Source: Deltaproteobacteria bacterium (lineage in GTDB: Bacteria > Desulfobacterota > Desulfuromonadia > Desulfuromonadales > Geopsychrobacteraceae). Taken from it: a stretch of 64,000 nt of DNA. A model generated the notes under the pieces. The model did no database searches and was not told the origin of the DNA. It saw nothing but the letters and a program-made list of their open reading frames with translations. Location: positions 235,060-299,059 of the forward strand of contig JAJRQI010000034.1 of assembly GCA_024280335.1 (NCBI GenBank), written 5' to 3'. Shown in pieces: positions 1-8,198 of the stretch; position 1 is the first letter of the stretch, and each line of letters opens with the position of its first letter. The translations under genes were made by a program, and so were the position numbers.

Positions 1-371
1 TCACCAATCATCAGCAGGGGGATTTTGTATCTATAGCTGTAAAACAATAAAACGCTCGCCACCCCGAGCAACCCGCCGTGAAAACTCATCCCCCCCTCCC
101 AGACATAGAGAATCTGTAGCGGGTTGGCGAGATAATAATCAGCATTATAAAAAAGCGTATACCCTAATCGCCCCCCCAGAACGACCCCGAGTACCCCATA
201 AAACAACAGGTCTGAAATCTGCTCTTTGTTAACGCCAAAATTGCGCAACCGGCAGACATGGCACATGGCAAAGTAACCACCGATAAAACCGAGCAGGTAC
301 ATCATCCCGTACCAACGAACAGCAAGTGGCCCGACACTGAAAATAACCGGATCGATCTGCGGAAAAGTCAC
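1..371 (-). CDS. lgt: Prolipoprotein diacylglyceryl transferase, N-terminal part (runs off window)
   Basis: Lgt transfers diacylglycerol from phosphatidylglycerol to the lipobox cysteine of prolipoproteins in the inner membrane. Translating from a GTG at 371 gives about 123 residues of a hydrophobic, multi-spanning protein that starts MTFPQIDPVIFSVGPLAVRW and contains the family segment MSFHGGLLG (the HGGL signature). The frame is open to position 1, so the C-terminal half lies outside the window. It follows the pseudouridine synthase by 17 nt on the same strand, so the two are probably co-transcribed. The start is inferred from family alignment; the Shine-Dalgarno site is weak. Confidence 0.9.
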   Translation of the reverse strand, partial: MTFPQIDPVIFSVGPLAVRWYGMMYLLGFIGGYFAMCHVCRLRNFGVNKEQISDLLFYGVLGVVLGGRLGYTLFYNADYYLANPLQILYVWEGGMSFHGGLLGVASVLLFYSYRYKIPLLMIG

Positions 372-387
372 GTTAACTACCCTTATT

Positions 388-1308
388 TTATTGTAACTTC
401 AGCAATTCCAGCATCTGCAAAAAATCGATCGGCAAATCAGCTGAAAATTCAAGGAATTCATTGGTAACCGGATGGCGGAAAGCCAGCGTTGAGGCATGCA
501 GCAACGGACGAGCAAGTTCCCTCTGACACCAGGTTTCAGGACCACCGTAAAGAGTATCACCCAACAAAGGCCAACCCTGTTCCGACATGTGAACTCGAAT
601 TTGATGTGAGCGACCCGTCAACAGTTCAATGTCAAGCAAGGCAGCTTCAGCATAGCTTTCTACCACTCGATATCGGGTGAGCGCTTCCTTGCCCCCCTTC
701 TCTACCGAACGGACACGGTTCTGCTTTCGAGAACGAGCGAGAAAGGAACGAATCTCCCCTTCTGTAACGCTCGGCACTCCTGCAACCAAAGCAAGATACC
801 GTTTCTTCACCTGGTGTTCCACAAAAATTTTCGTGAGATTTTTGTGGGCTTTAGGATGGATCGAAAAAACCATCAGACCGCTGGTCCCGCGATCAAGGCG
901 CTGAACCATTCCCAGTTCAGGTTTCAATCGAGGCCGAAACGGATCCTGCAGATGGAGCTGGAGCGCCTCGTAAACCGTCCCCTTGAAACGTGCATGGGTG
1001 GGCTGCGTGTCCACAGAGGACGGCTTGTTCAGGACAATAAGGTAAGAATCCTGGTAGATGATCTCTTCAAGTGAAATTCGGTAAGGATCTAACGGAAGCC
1101 GATCGAGATAAACCTCGATCTTGTCCCCGCCTTTTACTAATTTGGAGCACCCGCGGATACGCCGCCCGTCAAGATGCACGCCACCTAAGTCGATCACTTT
1201 CTTGGCTGCCGTCCGTGACAGGTCCGGACAGTTATTTGCCAGATATTGATCCAGCCGCTGCCCCGCGTCAACAGATTCGACACTCAGTCGATGAATCGTC
1301 CATTTCAT
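388..1308 (-). CDS. RluA-family RNA pseudouridine synthase
   Basis: 306 residues. An S4 RNA-binding domain spans about residues 16-75 and an RluA-type pseudouridine synthase domain about 85-290. The catalytic segment is QRLDRGTSGLMVF (about 136-148), with the invariant Asp at about 139; the His that usually opens the HRLD motif is Gln here. Later family blocks (KRYLALV, LLTGRSHQIRVHM) are present. The S4 plus RluA layout matches RluC/RluD-type enzymes, which modify 23S rRNA uridines, but the target site cannot be read from the sequence. It lies directly upstream of lgt. Confidence 0.88.
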   Translation of the reverse strand: MKWTIHRLSVESVDAGQRLDQYLANNCPDLSRTAAKKVIDLGGVHLDGRRIRGCSKLVKGGDKIEVYLDRLPLDPYRISLEEIIYQDSYLIVLNKPSSVDTQPTHARFKGTVYEALQLHLQDPFRPRLKPELGMVQRLDRGTSGLMVFSIHPKAHKNLTKIFVEHQVKKRYLALVAGVPSVTEGEIRSFLARSRKQNRVRSVEKGGKEALTRYRVVESYAEAALLDIELLTGRSHQIRVHMSEQGWPLLGDTLYGGPETWCQRELARPLLHASTLAFRHPVTNEFLEFSADLPIDFLQMLELLKLQ

Positions 1309-1330
1309 ACTACATCAATCAATATGAATG

Positions 1331-1360
1331 TCTGTTTTTTATAATATATCATTTATTTAA
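1331..1360 (-). promoter_or_regulatory. AT-rich putative promoter of the pseudouridine synthase-lgt unit
   Basis: The minus strand upstream of the pseudouridine synthase is very AT-rich and carries a TATAAA-like -10 at about 1338-1343, with only a weak -35 (TTAGAT) 16 nt further up. A terminator separates ihfB from this unit, so a separate promoter is expected. Assignment is by eye. Confidence 0.3.
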
Positions 1361-1373
1361 TCTAATTTTCTAC

Positions 1374-1401
1374 TTGACAGGAAAATCATTATTGGTATGA
1401 T
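1374..1401 (+). promoter_or_regulatory. Sigma70-type promoter on the plus strand
   Basis: TTGACA at 1374-1379, a 16-nt spacer, then TATGAT at 1396-1401: a consensus -35 and a 5/6 -10. It points into a stretch with no plus-strand gene that ends at a terminator with a T7 run. It is the main support for the RNA candidate at 1408-1788. Confidence 0.5.
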
Positions 1402-1407
1402 CGAAAT

Positions 1408-1788
1408 ACGTAAGAAGCTCTTTGATTTTCTGGGATGTGCGGTTAGGTTTCGACGCCTTGACCAACATACAGTTTGACCTGTCAATCTGTGGAGTAACGG
1501 TGTGCAGGCCTGCCGTTGAGCAGGACGCCTGAAGTTGCTCCCGAAGACAAGCATTGTCGTCAGGTCTTTCGTCCGAGATTTCACCGGCATCCCGGAGAAT
1601 ATTTGACAATTGACATCGACTTCCTGCCAGATTTCGGGAAGTAGGGCAACCGAAACACTGATTACGCGGCTAGTCAGCATTGATTACCCCCGGATCTTTT
1701 GAGTAGGACGCCTGCGGGTCGTACAGGAATGTCGAAGTCAATTGTCGAACTGTAGAGAAAAGCCTTGGAAAATCCCAAGGCTTTTTTT
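1408..1788 (+). ncRNA. Candidate structured non-coding RNA (unrecognised)
   Basis: The 490-nt gap between ihfB and the pseudouridine synthase has no convincing protein gene. On the plus strand it has a good promoter (1374-1401) and an intrinsic terminator followed by seven T residues. In between, the segment at about 1604-1625 (GACAATTGAC then TCGACTTCCTG) is complementary over some 21 pairs, with one mismatch and one bulge, to about 1724-1746. I see no tmRNA, RNase P, SRP or 6S hallmark. Alternatives are a decayed gene or an inverted-repeat element; the minus-strand frame at 1370-1609 (79 codons, TTG start) matches no family I know. Confidence 0.3.
1757..1788. terminator. Bidirectional intrinsic terminator
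   Basis: AAGCCTTGG, loop AAAAT, CCCAAGGCTT. It is followed by T7 on the plus strand and by TTTT on the minus strand. It lies just past the ihfB stop and also closes the plus-strand RNA candidate. Confidence 0.75.
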
Positions 1789-1796
1789 CTGCAATT

Positions 1797-2075
1797 TCAA
1801 CCATCAACCCGTTCGCGCAATTCCTTCCCCGTTTTAAAAAATGGGGTCTTGCGTGAAGGAATCTTGACCAACTCCCCACTCTTTGGATTCCTGGCCTCCC
1901 GGGCCTTTCTTTCACGAACCGAGAAGGAACCAAAACCACGAATCTCTACACGATCACCATCGGCGAGAGCCTCACCGATACCACCAAAAACCAGATTGAT
2001 AATCGATTCAGCATCTTTTTTGTTCAGGAGATCATGTTCATCAGACAGTTTTTCAATCAATTCACTTTTGGTCAT
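1797..2075 (-). CDS. ihfB: Integration host factor beta-type (HU/IHF family) DNA-bending protein
   Basis: 92 residues from MTKSELIEKL. HU/IHF proteins dimerise, bend DNA and organise the nucleoid. The IHF-beta-like N-terminus (MTKSELIE), the arm segment EIRGFGSFSVRERKAR, and the RNPKSGE and FKTGKELRERV blocks are all visible. The ATG at 2075 is preferred over the GTG two codons upstream because GGAAGG sits five nt before it. Its position after rpsA and sppA matches the cmk-rpsA-ihfB order known from many proteobacteria, which favours IHF-beta over HU. A terminator follows. Confidence 0.88.
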   Translation of the reverse strand: MTKSELIEKLSDEHDLLNKKDAESIINLVFGGIGEALADGDRVEIRGFGSFSVRERKAREARNPKSGELVKIPSRKTPFFKTGKELRERVDG

Positions 2076-2127
2076 TTTCACCTTCCGCTAATCTGCATAG
2101 AGTGACAACTACTCTCATTGCCTCATA

Positions 2128-3018
2128 TCAATAACCATTCCACAAATATTGTGGCCCAGCTGAAATCTGCGGTTTTAATGACACCCCCAGATAACGACTG
2201 GCAGCTCCCTGGATCAAACGCTCTAAAATACTCTGTTCTTCCGGTTCAGGATAGACGACCTTTGGATCATCACCAAGGCCAACAAGCTGCCCGGCATGGC
2301 GAACGGCGTCACTCAAAGTACCAAGTTCATCGATCAAACCGGCAGCCAGTGCCTGTCGACCACTTAAGATACGTCCATCTACAAAGGGTTGTAACCGGTC
2401 AATAGGGATATCTCGTCCCGCACTGATGGCAGCAACAAACTGTGCATGAACATCATCAATCATCCCCTGTAACAGTTCACGGTCGGCCGCGGTCAGATCA
2501 CGTGTCGACGACCCGATATCCTTAAACCTACCGCTCTTGACTACCTCAGTCTTGATGCCGAGCTTCGACATGATCCCCTGGTAGTCAGGAAAACTCATAA
2601 TGACACCGATACTGCCGGTAATGGTTCCGGGATTAGCAAAAAGGTGCTCGCCAGCTACCGCAAGATAATATCCACCCGATGCAGCAACGGAACCCATCGA
2701 AACAATCAGCGGTTTTTCAGCCGCCAATCGTTTCAGCTCCGAATAGATTTCCTGTGAAGGGCCGACCCCACCACCGGGAGAATCGATCCGCAGGACTACC
2801 GCCTTCACCGTATTCGCTTCTCGATAATCTACGATCTGCTCTATCACACGCTGAGCATCAACAATTATCCCACGTACTTCCAGAATACCGACTTTTTCAC
2901 CTACTGGTACCACAAGGGATCTGCCTTGCAGCATTCCAGAGACAAAAACGACCAGTAAAAAAAAGAGGAAGATGGCACCGATTACCAATGATGCCATTAA
3001 AAATGGGTGTTTTTTCAT
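2128..3018 (-). CDS. sppA: Signal peptide peptidase SppA, short (36K-type) form
   Basis: 296 residues from MKKHPFLM. The protein has an N-terminal membrane anchor (about residues 8-30) and a periplasmic ClpP-fold serine protease domain that degrades cleaved signal peptides. The catalytic Ser is in GSVAASGGYY (Ser ~114) and the Lys in SGRFKDIG (~166), the Ser/Lys dyad of this family. A longer frame opens with GTG at 3075, but it would start on the far side of the rpsA terminator, so the Met at 3018 is preferred. A GTG four codons earlier (3030) is the other candidate. Its neighbours are rpsA upstream and ihfB downstream. Confidence 0.87.
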   Translation of the reverse strand: MKKHPFLMASLVIGAIFLFFLLVVFVSGMLQGRSLVVPVGEKVGILEVRGIIVDAQRVIEQIVDYREANTVKAVVLRIDSPGGGVGPSQEIYSELKRLAAEKPLIVSMGSVAASGGYYLAVAGEHLFANPGTITGSIGVIMSFPDYQGIMSKLGIKTEVVKSGRFKDIGSSTRDLTAADRELLQGMIDDVHAQFVAAISAGRDIPIDRLQPFVDGRILSGRQALAAGLIDELGTLSDAVRHAGQLVGLGDDPKVVYPEPEEQSILERLIQGAASRYLGVSLKPQISAGPQYLWNGY

Positions 3019-3029
3019 TCTATTCTTCA

Positions 3030-3070
3030 CAAAAAAGGGGACTCCAGGTATCCACCCGGAGTCCCCGTTT
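3030..3070 (-). terminator. Intrinsic terminator after rpsA
   Basis: On the minus strand, GGGGACTCC, an 11-nt loop, GGAGTCCCC, then T6. It sits 17 nt after the rpsA stop and just before the sppA start, so sppA/ihfB expression probably depends on read-through. Confidence 0.8.
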
Positions 3071-3083
3071 GCCACTAATGCTG

Positions 3084-4817
3084 TTAGTCGTCAGACTTAC
3101 GGCCCAGAGCACCTTGCAGCAGGGCTCCAAGGTTCGAGGTTGCACTTTTCTGTGCGCCCATGAACTCATTGACTTCAGCTTTTTCTTTCTGCTCGCCGAC
3201 ATTCTTGATCGACAGGGCAATTTTACGGTCGACATTATCGACCTGCAAAACAGCAGCTTCGAGAACATCACCAACGTTGGCAAATTCCTTCGGAGCCTCG
3301 ACCTTTTCTTTGCTCAGCTCAGAAACATGGACCAAGCCTTCAATCCCTTCTTCCAATTCTAGGAAAATCCCGAAATCGGTTACCGAGGTGACCTTGCCTT
3401 TAACAACGGTGCCACGAGCATAGCGAGTTGGAACAGTATCCCATGGATCAGAAGCCAACTGCTTAAGACCGAGAGAAAAACGCTCATTCTCGCGATCGAT
3501 ATTCAGCACAACAGCTTTGACCAAATCGCCTTTTTTATAAATATCAGAAGGATGCTTGATCCGTTTGGTCCAGGACAGGTCGGAAATGTGCACCAGACCA
3601 TCGATCCCCTCATCAACACCGACAAAGATACCGAAGTCGGTAATATTCTTGACTTGGCCTTCGATGATGGTGCCGATCGGGAACTTCTCACCGATGACAT
3701 CCCAGGGGTTCGGCTCAACCTGCTTAAGGCCAAGCGAGATCCGACGATTATCGGTATCCAGTGCCAACACGACCGACTCAACTTCGTCACCGATATTGAG
3801 GACCTTATTCGGATGCTTGACCCGTTTGGTCCAGCTCATTTCCGAAACGTGAATCAGGCCTTCGACGCCCTCTTCCAGTTCGATAAATGCACCGTAATCG
3901 GTCAGGCTGACAACCTTGCCGGTAACTCTTGATTCAACCGGATACTTATCGGTAACGCCGAGCCATGGATCGGGAGCGATCTGCTTGAGACCCAGGGAAA
4001 CACGCTGTTTCTCACGATCAAATTTGAGGACCTTGACATTGATCTTGTCGCCGACAGCAAGGATATCTGAAGGGTGCTTGACGCGGCCCCAGGACATATC
4101 GGTGATGTGCAGCAGACCGTCAATACCGCCGAGGTCTATAAATGCGCCATAATCGGTGAGATTCTTGACCACACCCTCGATGACCTGGTTCTCTTCCAGG
4201 GTCTTGAGGGTTTCACCACGCTGCGACTCGCGCTCGGTTTCAAGCAGGACACGACGTGAAAGAACAATATTTCCGCGGCGCTTGTTCAGCTTGATAATCT
4301 TGAACTGGAAGGTCTCACCGATCACCTTGTCCAGATTACGAACCGGGCGAAGATCGACCTGAGAACCGGGCAAAAAGGCATTAACGCCGATATCGACCGA
4401 CAGACCGCCCTTGATGCGACTGACGATACGACCCTCGACAACAGCATCTTCCTCAAGGGAGTTCCAGATTTTCTGGCGATCCGCTTTCTCTTTCGAGAGT
4501 ACGATCATGCCGCTGTCGCTTTCGCCGCCACCGAACAGCACATCGTAAACATCACCGACGTTGACGTTGATTTCGCCTTTTTCGTCGGCAAACTCACGCA
4601 GAGAGATAACCCCTTCCGACTTGTAGCCGACATCGACCACAACCGAATCCGGGTTGACCTGAACGATCGTCCCCTGAACCACATCATTGCGCTTCAGTTC
4701 GAAACCAGCTTGTCCGTCCTGCTCATAGGCATTGAGCATGTCCTCGAAGCTACCTTCGAAATCTTCTCCCATTTCTTCCATTTCATTGTCATCCAGCATT
4801 TCTTTTTCTTCTACCAT
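3084..4817 (-). CDS. rpsA: 30S ribosomal protein S1
   Basis: 577 residues. S1 binds mRNA on the 30S subunit and helps unfold leaders. An acidic N-terminal stretch (MVEEKEMLDDNEMEEMGEDF) precedes six OB-fold S1 repeats. The later ones carry the repeated signatures LTDYGAFI(D/E)L, (L/V)HI(S/T)(D/E)(M/L)SW and RISLGLKQ, ending with GIEGLVHVSELS. Length is close to E. coli S1 (557). AGGGGG lies upstream of the ATG. It is preceded by ispH and cmk, a neighbourhood common in this class; in clostridia ispH and S1 are sometimes fused, but here they are separate. Confidence 0.97.
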   Translation of the reverse strand: MVEEKEMLDDNEMEEMGEDFEGSFEDMLNAYEQDGQAGFELKRNDVVQGTIVQVNPDSVVVDVGYKSEGVISLREFADEKGEINVNVGDVYDVLFGGGESDSGMIVLSKEKADRQKIWNSLEEDAVVEGRIVSRIKGGLSVDIGVNAFLPGSQVDLRPVRNLDKVIGETFQFKIIKLNKRRGNIVLSRRVLLETERESQRGETLKTLEENQVIEGVVKNLTDYGAFIDLGGIDGLLHITDMSWGRVKHPSDILAVGDKINVKVLKFDREKQRVSLGLKQIAPDPWLGVTDKYPVESRVTGKVVSLTDYGAFIELEEGVEGLIHVSEMSWTKRVKHPNKVLNIGDEVESVVLALDTDNRRISLGLKQVEPNPWDVIGEKFPIGTIIEGQVKNITDFGIFVGVDEGIDGLVHISDLSWTKRIKHPSDIYKKGDLVKAVVLNIDRENERFSLGLKQLASDPWDTVPTRYARGTVVKGKVTSVTDFGIFLELEEGIEGLVHVSELSKEKVEAPKEFANVGDVLEAAVLQVDNVDRKIALSIKNVGEQKEKAEVNEFMGAQKSATSNLGALLQGALGRKSDD

Positions 4818-4998
4818 TGGGTTGAACCCCCTTGCGAATTTCCCGACGCCTCTCGACGGCGGACTCTTTCGAGACTGCGGAAGTTAGCACAGCCCACAAC
4901 AAAAAACAAAGCAATATTTTTCAAGCAGTTATTCTACTTAATCCACTCTGGGCAAGTTTCTCATGAAGGAGATTCGGGACGAATAGCGGGCATCAGAT

Positions 4999-5841
4999 TC
5001 AGTGCTGAGAGATTATTTCCAGCCGTTCCAGAACCTCGTCAATGATCCAACGGGGGGTTGAAGCCCCGGCGGTTATTCCAACCGTCCCGATGTTTGCAAA
5101 CCAGTCAGGCTCCAGTTGCTCAGCTGTTTCGATATGAAAAGTACAGGGTTGCTGCTCCTCACAAAGGGTGGCAAGGCGGGTGGTATTGGCACTGTTATAG
5201 CCACCGATCACTAACATCAGATCAACCCCTGCGGCAATCTTTCGTGCTTCATCCTGACGCACGGTCGTAGCGTCACAGATCGTATTGTAAACACGCAGTT
5301 CCTTGGCTTTATCCAGACAGACGGAGACGATCTCCCGCAGGTTTTCAATCGACTGGGTGGTCTGGGCGACAATGCCGATCTTTCTGCTGTTCGGCAACGA
5401 ACGGGCCTCAGCGGCGCTGGCAACGACAATCGCCTCTCCCTCGGCATAGGAGTAAATCCCCTGAACCTCTGGATGGTCCGCTTCACCGACCAGCACCAGC
5501 AAATAACCCGCTTCACTCAAATGGGAGGCATACTCCTGAGCCTTCTTGACAAAAGGACAGGTGGCGTCAACCACTTCAAGGGCTTGTGCTGCCAACTGTT
5601 GCTGCTCTTCAGAGGTAATTCCATGCGAACGAACCACTACCGCCCCGCCGGGAATTTCTGCAACCTCCTTACAGACCCTAAGCCCCTGCTGTTCAAGTCT
5701 TTCAACAACCTGCGGCGAATGGATCAAAGGCCCGAGTGAATGAATCTGCGCATGCGTCTGGGTTGCGTCAAAAGCCATCTGGGTGGCACGTTTGACGCCG
5801 AAACAGAATCCGGCACTCTTTGCCAGAACAATTTCCATCAT
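4999..5841 (-). CDS. ispH: 4-hydroxy-3-methylbut-2-enyl diphosphate reductase
   Basis: 280 residues. IspH carries out the last MEP-pathway step, reducing HMBPP to IPP and DMAPP with a [4Fe-4S] cluster. The three cluster cysteines are at about 13 (AGFCFGV), 95 (DATCPFV) and 189 (NTICDAT). His 41, 73 and 123 and the HPEVQG block are also present. The cmk stop TGA abuts the ATG directly; a second ATG three nt on is slightly better spaced from GGAG. dxr of the same pathway lies about 48 kb away in this window. Confidence 0.96.
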   Translation of the reverse strand: MMEIVLAKSAGFCFGVKRATQMAFDATQTHAQIHSLGPLIHSPQVVERLEQQGLRVCKEVAEIPGGAVVVRSHGITSEEQQQLAAQALEVVDATCPFVKKAQEYASHLSEAGYLLVLVGEADHPEVQGIYSYAEGEAIVVASAAEARSLPNSRKIGIVAQTTQSIENLREIVSVCLDKAKELRVYNTICDATTVRQDEARKIAAGVDLMLVIGGYNSANTTRLATLCEEQQPCTFHIETAEQLEPDWFANIGTVGITAGASTPRWIIDEVLERLEIISQH

Positions 5842-6537
5842 TCACTCCGTAACTGCTGTTGTCCGTTGTTCCCGCTCGACGATAACCCTCAGCATTTCAA
5901 CCAGCACCTCATCAATCGACAGCTTGGTTGAATCAATATTGATGGCATCCTCGGCCCGTTTCAGAGGGGCATGCTCGCGGGCGCTATCTGCGGTATCACG
6001 TTCTTTCACCTCGGCAATGGTCTGCTGCAGATCCACATCGATCCCTTTGCCTCGTAATTCTTCGTAACGCCTGCGACCCCGTTCCTCAGCCGTAGCAGAG
6101 AGAAAGAACTTCACCTCAGCCTGCGGAAAAACCACGGTGCCGATATCGCGCCCCTCGAGTACCACCCCACCGGCCTCACCCATCTGCCGCTGCAAAAAGA
6201 CCAGCGCCTCGCGAACCGCCGGGCAGGCTGCCACTTTGGCCGTAAGCAGACTCAACTCCGGGGTACGGATGGCCTGCGAAACGTCTTCGCCGTTGATGAA
6301 CACCCGTTCCAGATCCGCTTCGCGGACAAACTTTATCCGCAACTCGCTGCACAGTCGCTGCAAACCCTGCTCATCAGCGGCAGCTATCTGCCTGCGCCGA
6401 GCCAGCAGGGCAACGGCACGATACATGGCCCCGGTATCGATATTTGTGTAACCGATTTTTTTTGCCAGTGCCTTACTCAGGGTACTCTTTCCGGCACCGG
6501 ATGGCCCGTCGATCGCAACAATCAGTTTTTTCGCCAC
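5842..6537 (-). CDS. cmk: Cytidylate kinase
   Basis: 231 residues from a GTG at 6537 (V-A-K-K-L-I-V-A-I-D-G-P). AGGA six nt upstream supports this start over the longer frame opening at 6570. Cmk phosphorylates (d)CMP with ATP. The P-loop GPSGAGKST, the DTGAMYRA substrate segment and the LEGRDIGTVVFP block are diagnostic. The stop abuts the ispH start, so the two are translationally linked. Confidence 0.95.
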   Translation of the reverse strand: MAKKLIVAIDGPSGAGKSTLSKALAKKIGYTNIDTGAMYRAVALLARRRQIAAADEQGLQRLCSELRIKFVREADLERVFINGEDVSQAIRTPELSLLTAKVAACPAVREALVFLQRQMGEAGGVVLEGRDIGTVVFPQAEVKFFLSATAEERGRRRYEELRGKGIDVDLQQTIAEVKERDTADSAREHAPLKRAEDAINIDSTKLSIDEVLVEMLRVIVEREQRTTAVTE

Positions 6538-6675
6538 GTGAAATCCTGTTTTGCAAGTTAAAACCGGCAAAAGCCGTCTGGCCCCTGCCGGTCGATATGG
6601 TCATAGAACAGTACCATAGCAGAAGCCCCGTGAGAAAGATCAACCCTGATGGACTCGCAAATTCTCTTGAGATGG

Positions 6676-6796
6676 CTAAGCAAAAATTTCGCACCACAAG
6701 GCGTAGTGATTTTTCAGGGGCGAAGGCCTACATATTGTAGGTCGAGGTCCTGAAAAAGCGCTGCAACGCAGTCGGGCGGACTTTTTGCGACGCCAT
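6676..6796. repeat. Interspersed palindromic element between cmk and aroA
   Basis: The gap holds a nested imperfect palindrome at 6711-6756: outer arms TTTTCAGG and CCTGAAAA, inner arms CCTACATA and TATTGTAGG-like. GC-rich flanks end in GACTTTTTGCGACGCCATCA at 6779-6798. I recognise this layout as a dispersed intergenic repeat of Desulfuromonadales-type genomes, from memory only. There is no protein or T-tract of its own. Confidence 0.5.
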
Positions 6797-8094
6797 CAAC
6801 CCTGAATGGCTATCAATAACTCCCAAAATCCGGGGAAAGAGGTTGCCGTACAGCCGCTATCCTCAATCTTAACCGCCGCGGTGGTCTGCAATGCCGCGAC
6901 CGCCATGCTCATGGCAATCCGGTGATCACCGTAAGAACTGACCGTCCCGCCGCATAACGGCAGGCCGCCGGTAATCCGCATGCCTTCTTCGCGTGGCTCG
7001 ATCCGGGCGCCGAGTTTGCCGAGCGTTGCACAGATAGCAGCGATCCGGTCGGTCTCTTTGACTCGTAACTCTTTGGCATCACGGATGGTCGTAACACCGT
7101 CGGCAAAAGCAGCGGCAACACTGACCACCGGGAATTCGTCGATCGCCCGCGGTACCAGTTCACCGCCGATTTCGATCCCGTGCAGATCGCTGCTTTTCAC
7201 CAACAGATCGGCAACCGGTTCGCCCGACAGTTCGCGCCGATTGAGCAGTTCAATCGAACCGCCCATCTGCTGCAGGATGTCGATGATGCCGCTGCGGGTC
7301 GGGTTGACACCAACATTCTTCAGCAGCAGTTCCGAATCGGGCACAATCAGGCCGGCAACCAGAAAAAAAGCCGCCGAGGAGATATCCCCCGGCACCTCGA
7401 CCTCGCGTCCCGTAAGCGAAACCGGGCCGGTGACCCGCGCGCCACCTGCGAACGATTCAATCTCCGCACCGAAATAACGCAGCATCCGTTCACTGTGGTC
7501 GCGCGACAGATGCGGTTCGTAAACGATCGTCGTCCCCTCGATCTGCATTCCGGCCAGCAGCAGCGCCGATTTCACCTGGGCACTGGCAACCGGCGAGCGG
7601 TATTCGGTCGGTTTGAGGCCGCCGCCGTCGATCGCCAGCGGTGCCTTACTGTTGCCAGCGCGACCGAGGATCTTCGCGCCCATTGCTGCCAGCGGCTTAA
7701 TCACCCGTCCCATCGGCCGCTGGCGCAGATACTGATCGCCGGTCAATACTGAAAAGAACGGCTGGGCGGCCAGAATCCCGCTCATCAGCCGCATGGTGGT
7801 TCCCGAGTTGCCGCAATCGATCAGATCAGCCGGCTCCTGCAAGCCATCCAGCCCGCGCCCCTGAATAATCAGTTCATCGGTCCCCGACTCGACCACCTCG
7901 ATACCCATCGACTGAAACGCCTTCAGGGTCGACAAACAATCCTCGCCGCGCAGCAGGCCGCGCACGCGGCTCTCTCCTTTGGCCAAAGAAGCGAACATGA
8001 TCGCCCGGTGCGAAATCGACTTATCGCCGGGAACCATTATTTCACCACGCAGAGCACGAGATTTCTCAACGGTTCTGCTTTCAAATTTATGCAT
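6796..8094 (-). CDS. aroA: 3-phosphoshikimate 1-carboxyvinyltransferase (EPSP synthase)
   Basis: 432 residues. It joins shikimate 3-phosphate and PEP to give EPSP, the sixth step of the shikimate pathway. Visible signatures are the N-terminal PGDKSISHRA, the LIDCGNSGTTMRL block (PEP/S3P site), RDHSERML and the C-terminal GDHRIAMS. Length is typical (about 430). It is followed by cmk and preceded by tyrA and pheA, so the unit groups the trunk enzyme with both aromatic branch enzymes. Confidence 0.97.
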   Translation of the reverse strand: MHKFESRTVEKSRALRGEIMVPGDKSISHRAIMFASLAKGESRVRGLLRGEDCLSTLKAFQSMGIEVVESGTDELIIQGRGLDGLQEPADLIDCGNSGTTMRLMSGILAAQPFFSVLTGDQYLRQRPMGRVIKPLAAMGAKILGRAGNSKAPLAIDGGGLKPTEYRSPVASAQVKSALLLAGMQIEGTTIVYEPHLSRDHSERMLRYFGAEIESFAGGARVTGPVSLTGREVEVPGDISSAAFFLVAGLIVPDSELLLKNVGVNPTRSGIIDILQQMGGSIELLNRRELSGEPVADLLVKSSDLHGIEIGGELVPRAIDEFPVVSVAAAFADGVTTIRDAKELRVKETDRIAAICATLGKLGARIEPREEGMRITGGLPLCGGTVSSYGDHRIAMSMAVAALQTTAAVKIEDSGCTATSFPGFWELLIAIQG

Positions 8095-8120
8095 CTGGAT
8101 TTGACCTTAACAATAGAAAC

Positions 8121-8194
8121 GGGCGACCCAGCGGGTCGCCCCTACGGGGTATCGGTTCACGGGGTATCGGTAGGGGCGACCCGCTGGGTCGCCC
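8121..8194. repeat. Nested inverted repeat between tyrA and aroA
   Basis: A perfect 25-bp inverted repeat (8121-8145 and 8170-8194). Each arm is itself palindromic (GGGCGACCC-GC-GGGTCGCCC). The loop holds the near-direct repeat GGGGTATCGGT twice. It starts five nt after the tyrA stop. It resembles REP-type dispersed repeats and would fold into a very stable hairpin in the tyrA-aroA transcript. Confidence 0.75.
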
Positions 8195-8198
8195 GTCG

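Noticed and set aside
1370..1680. Minus-strand open frames of 79 and 107 codons
   Set aside because: No family resemblance, poor start codons and no Shine-Dalgarno; they overlap each other in different frames.
1408..1788. CsrB/RsmZ-like regulatory RNA because of several GGA motifs
   Set aside because: About nine GGA triplets in ~380 nt is close to chance, and they are not consistently in hairpin loops.
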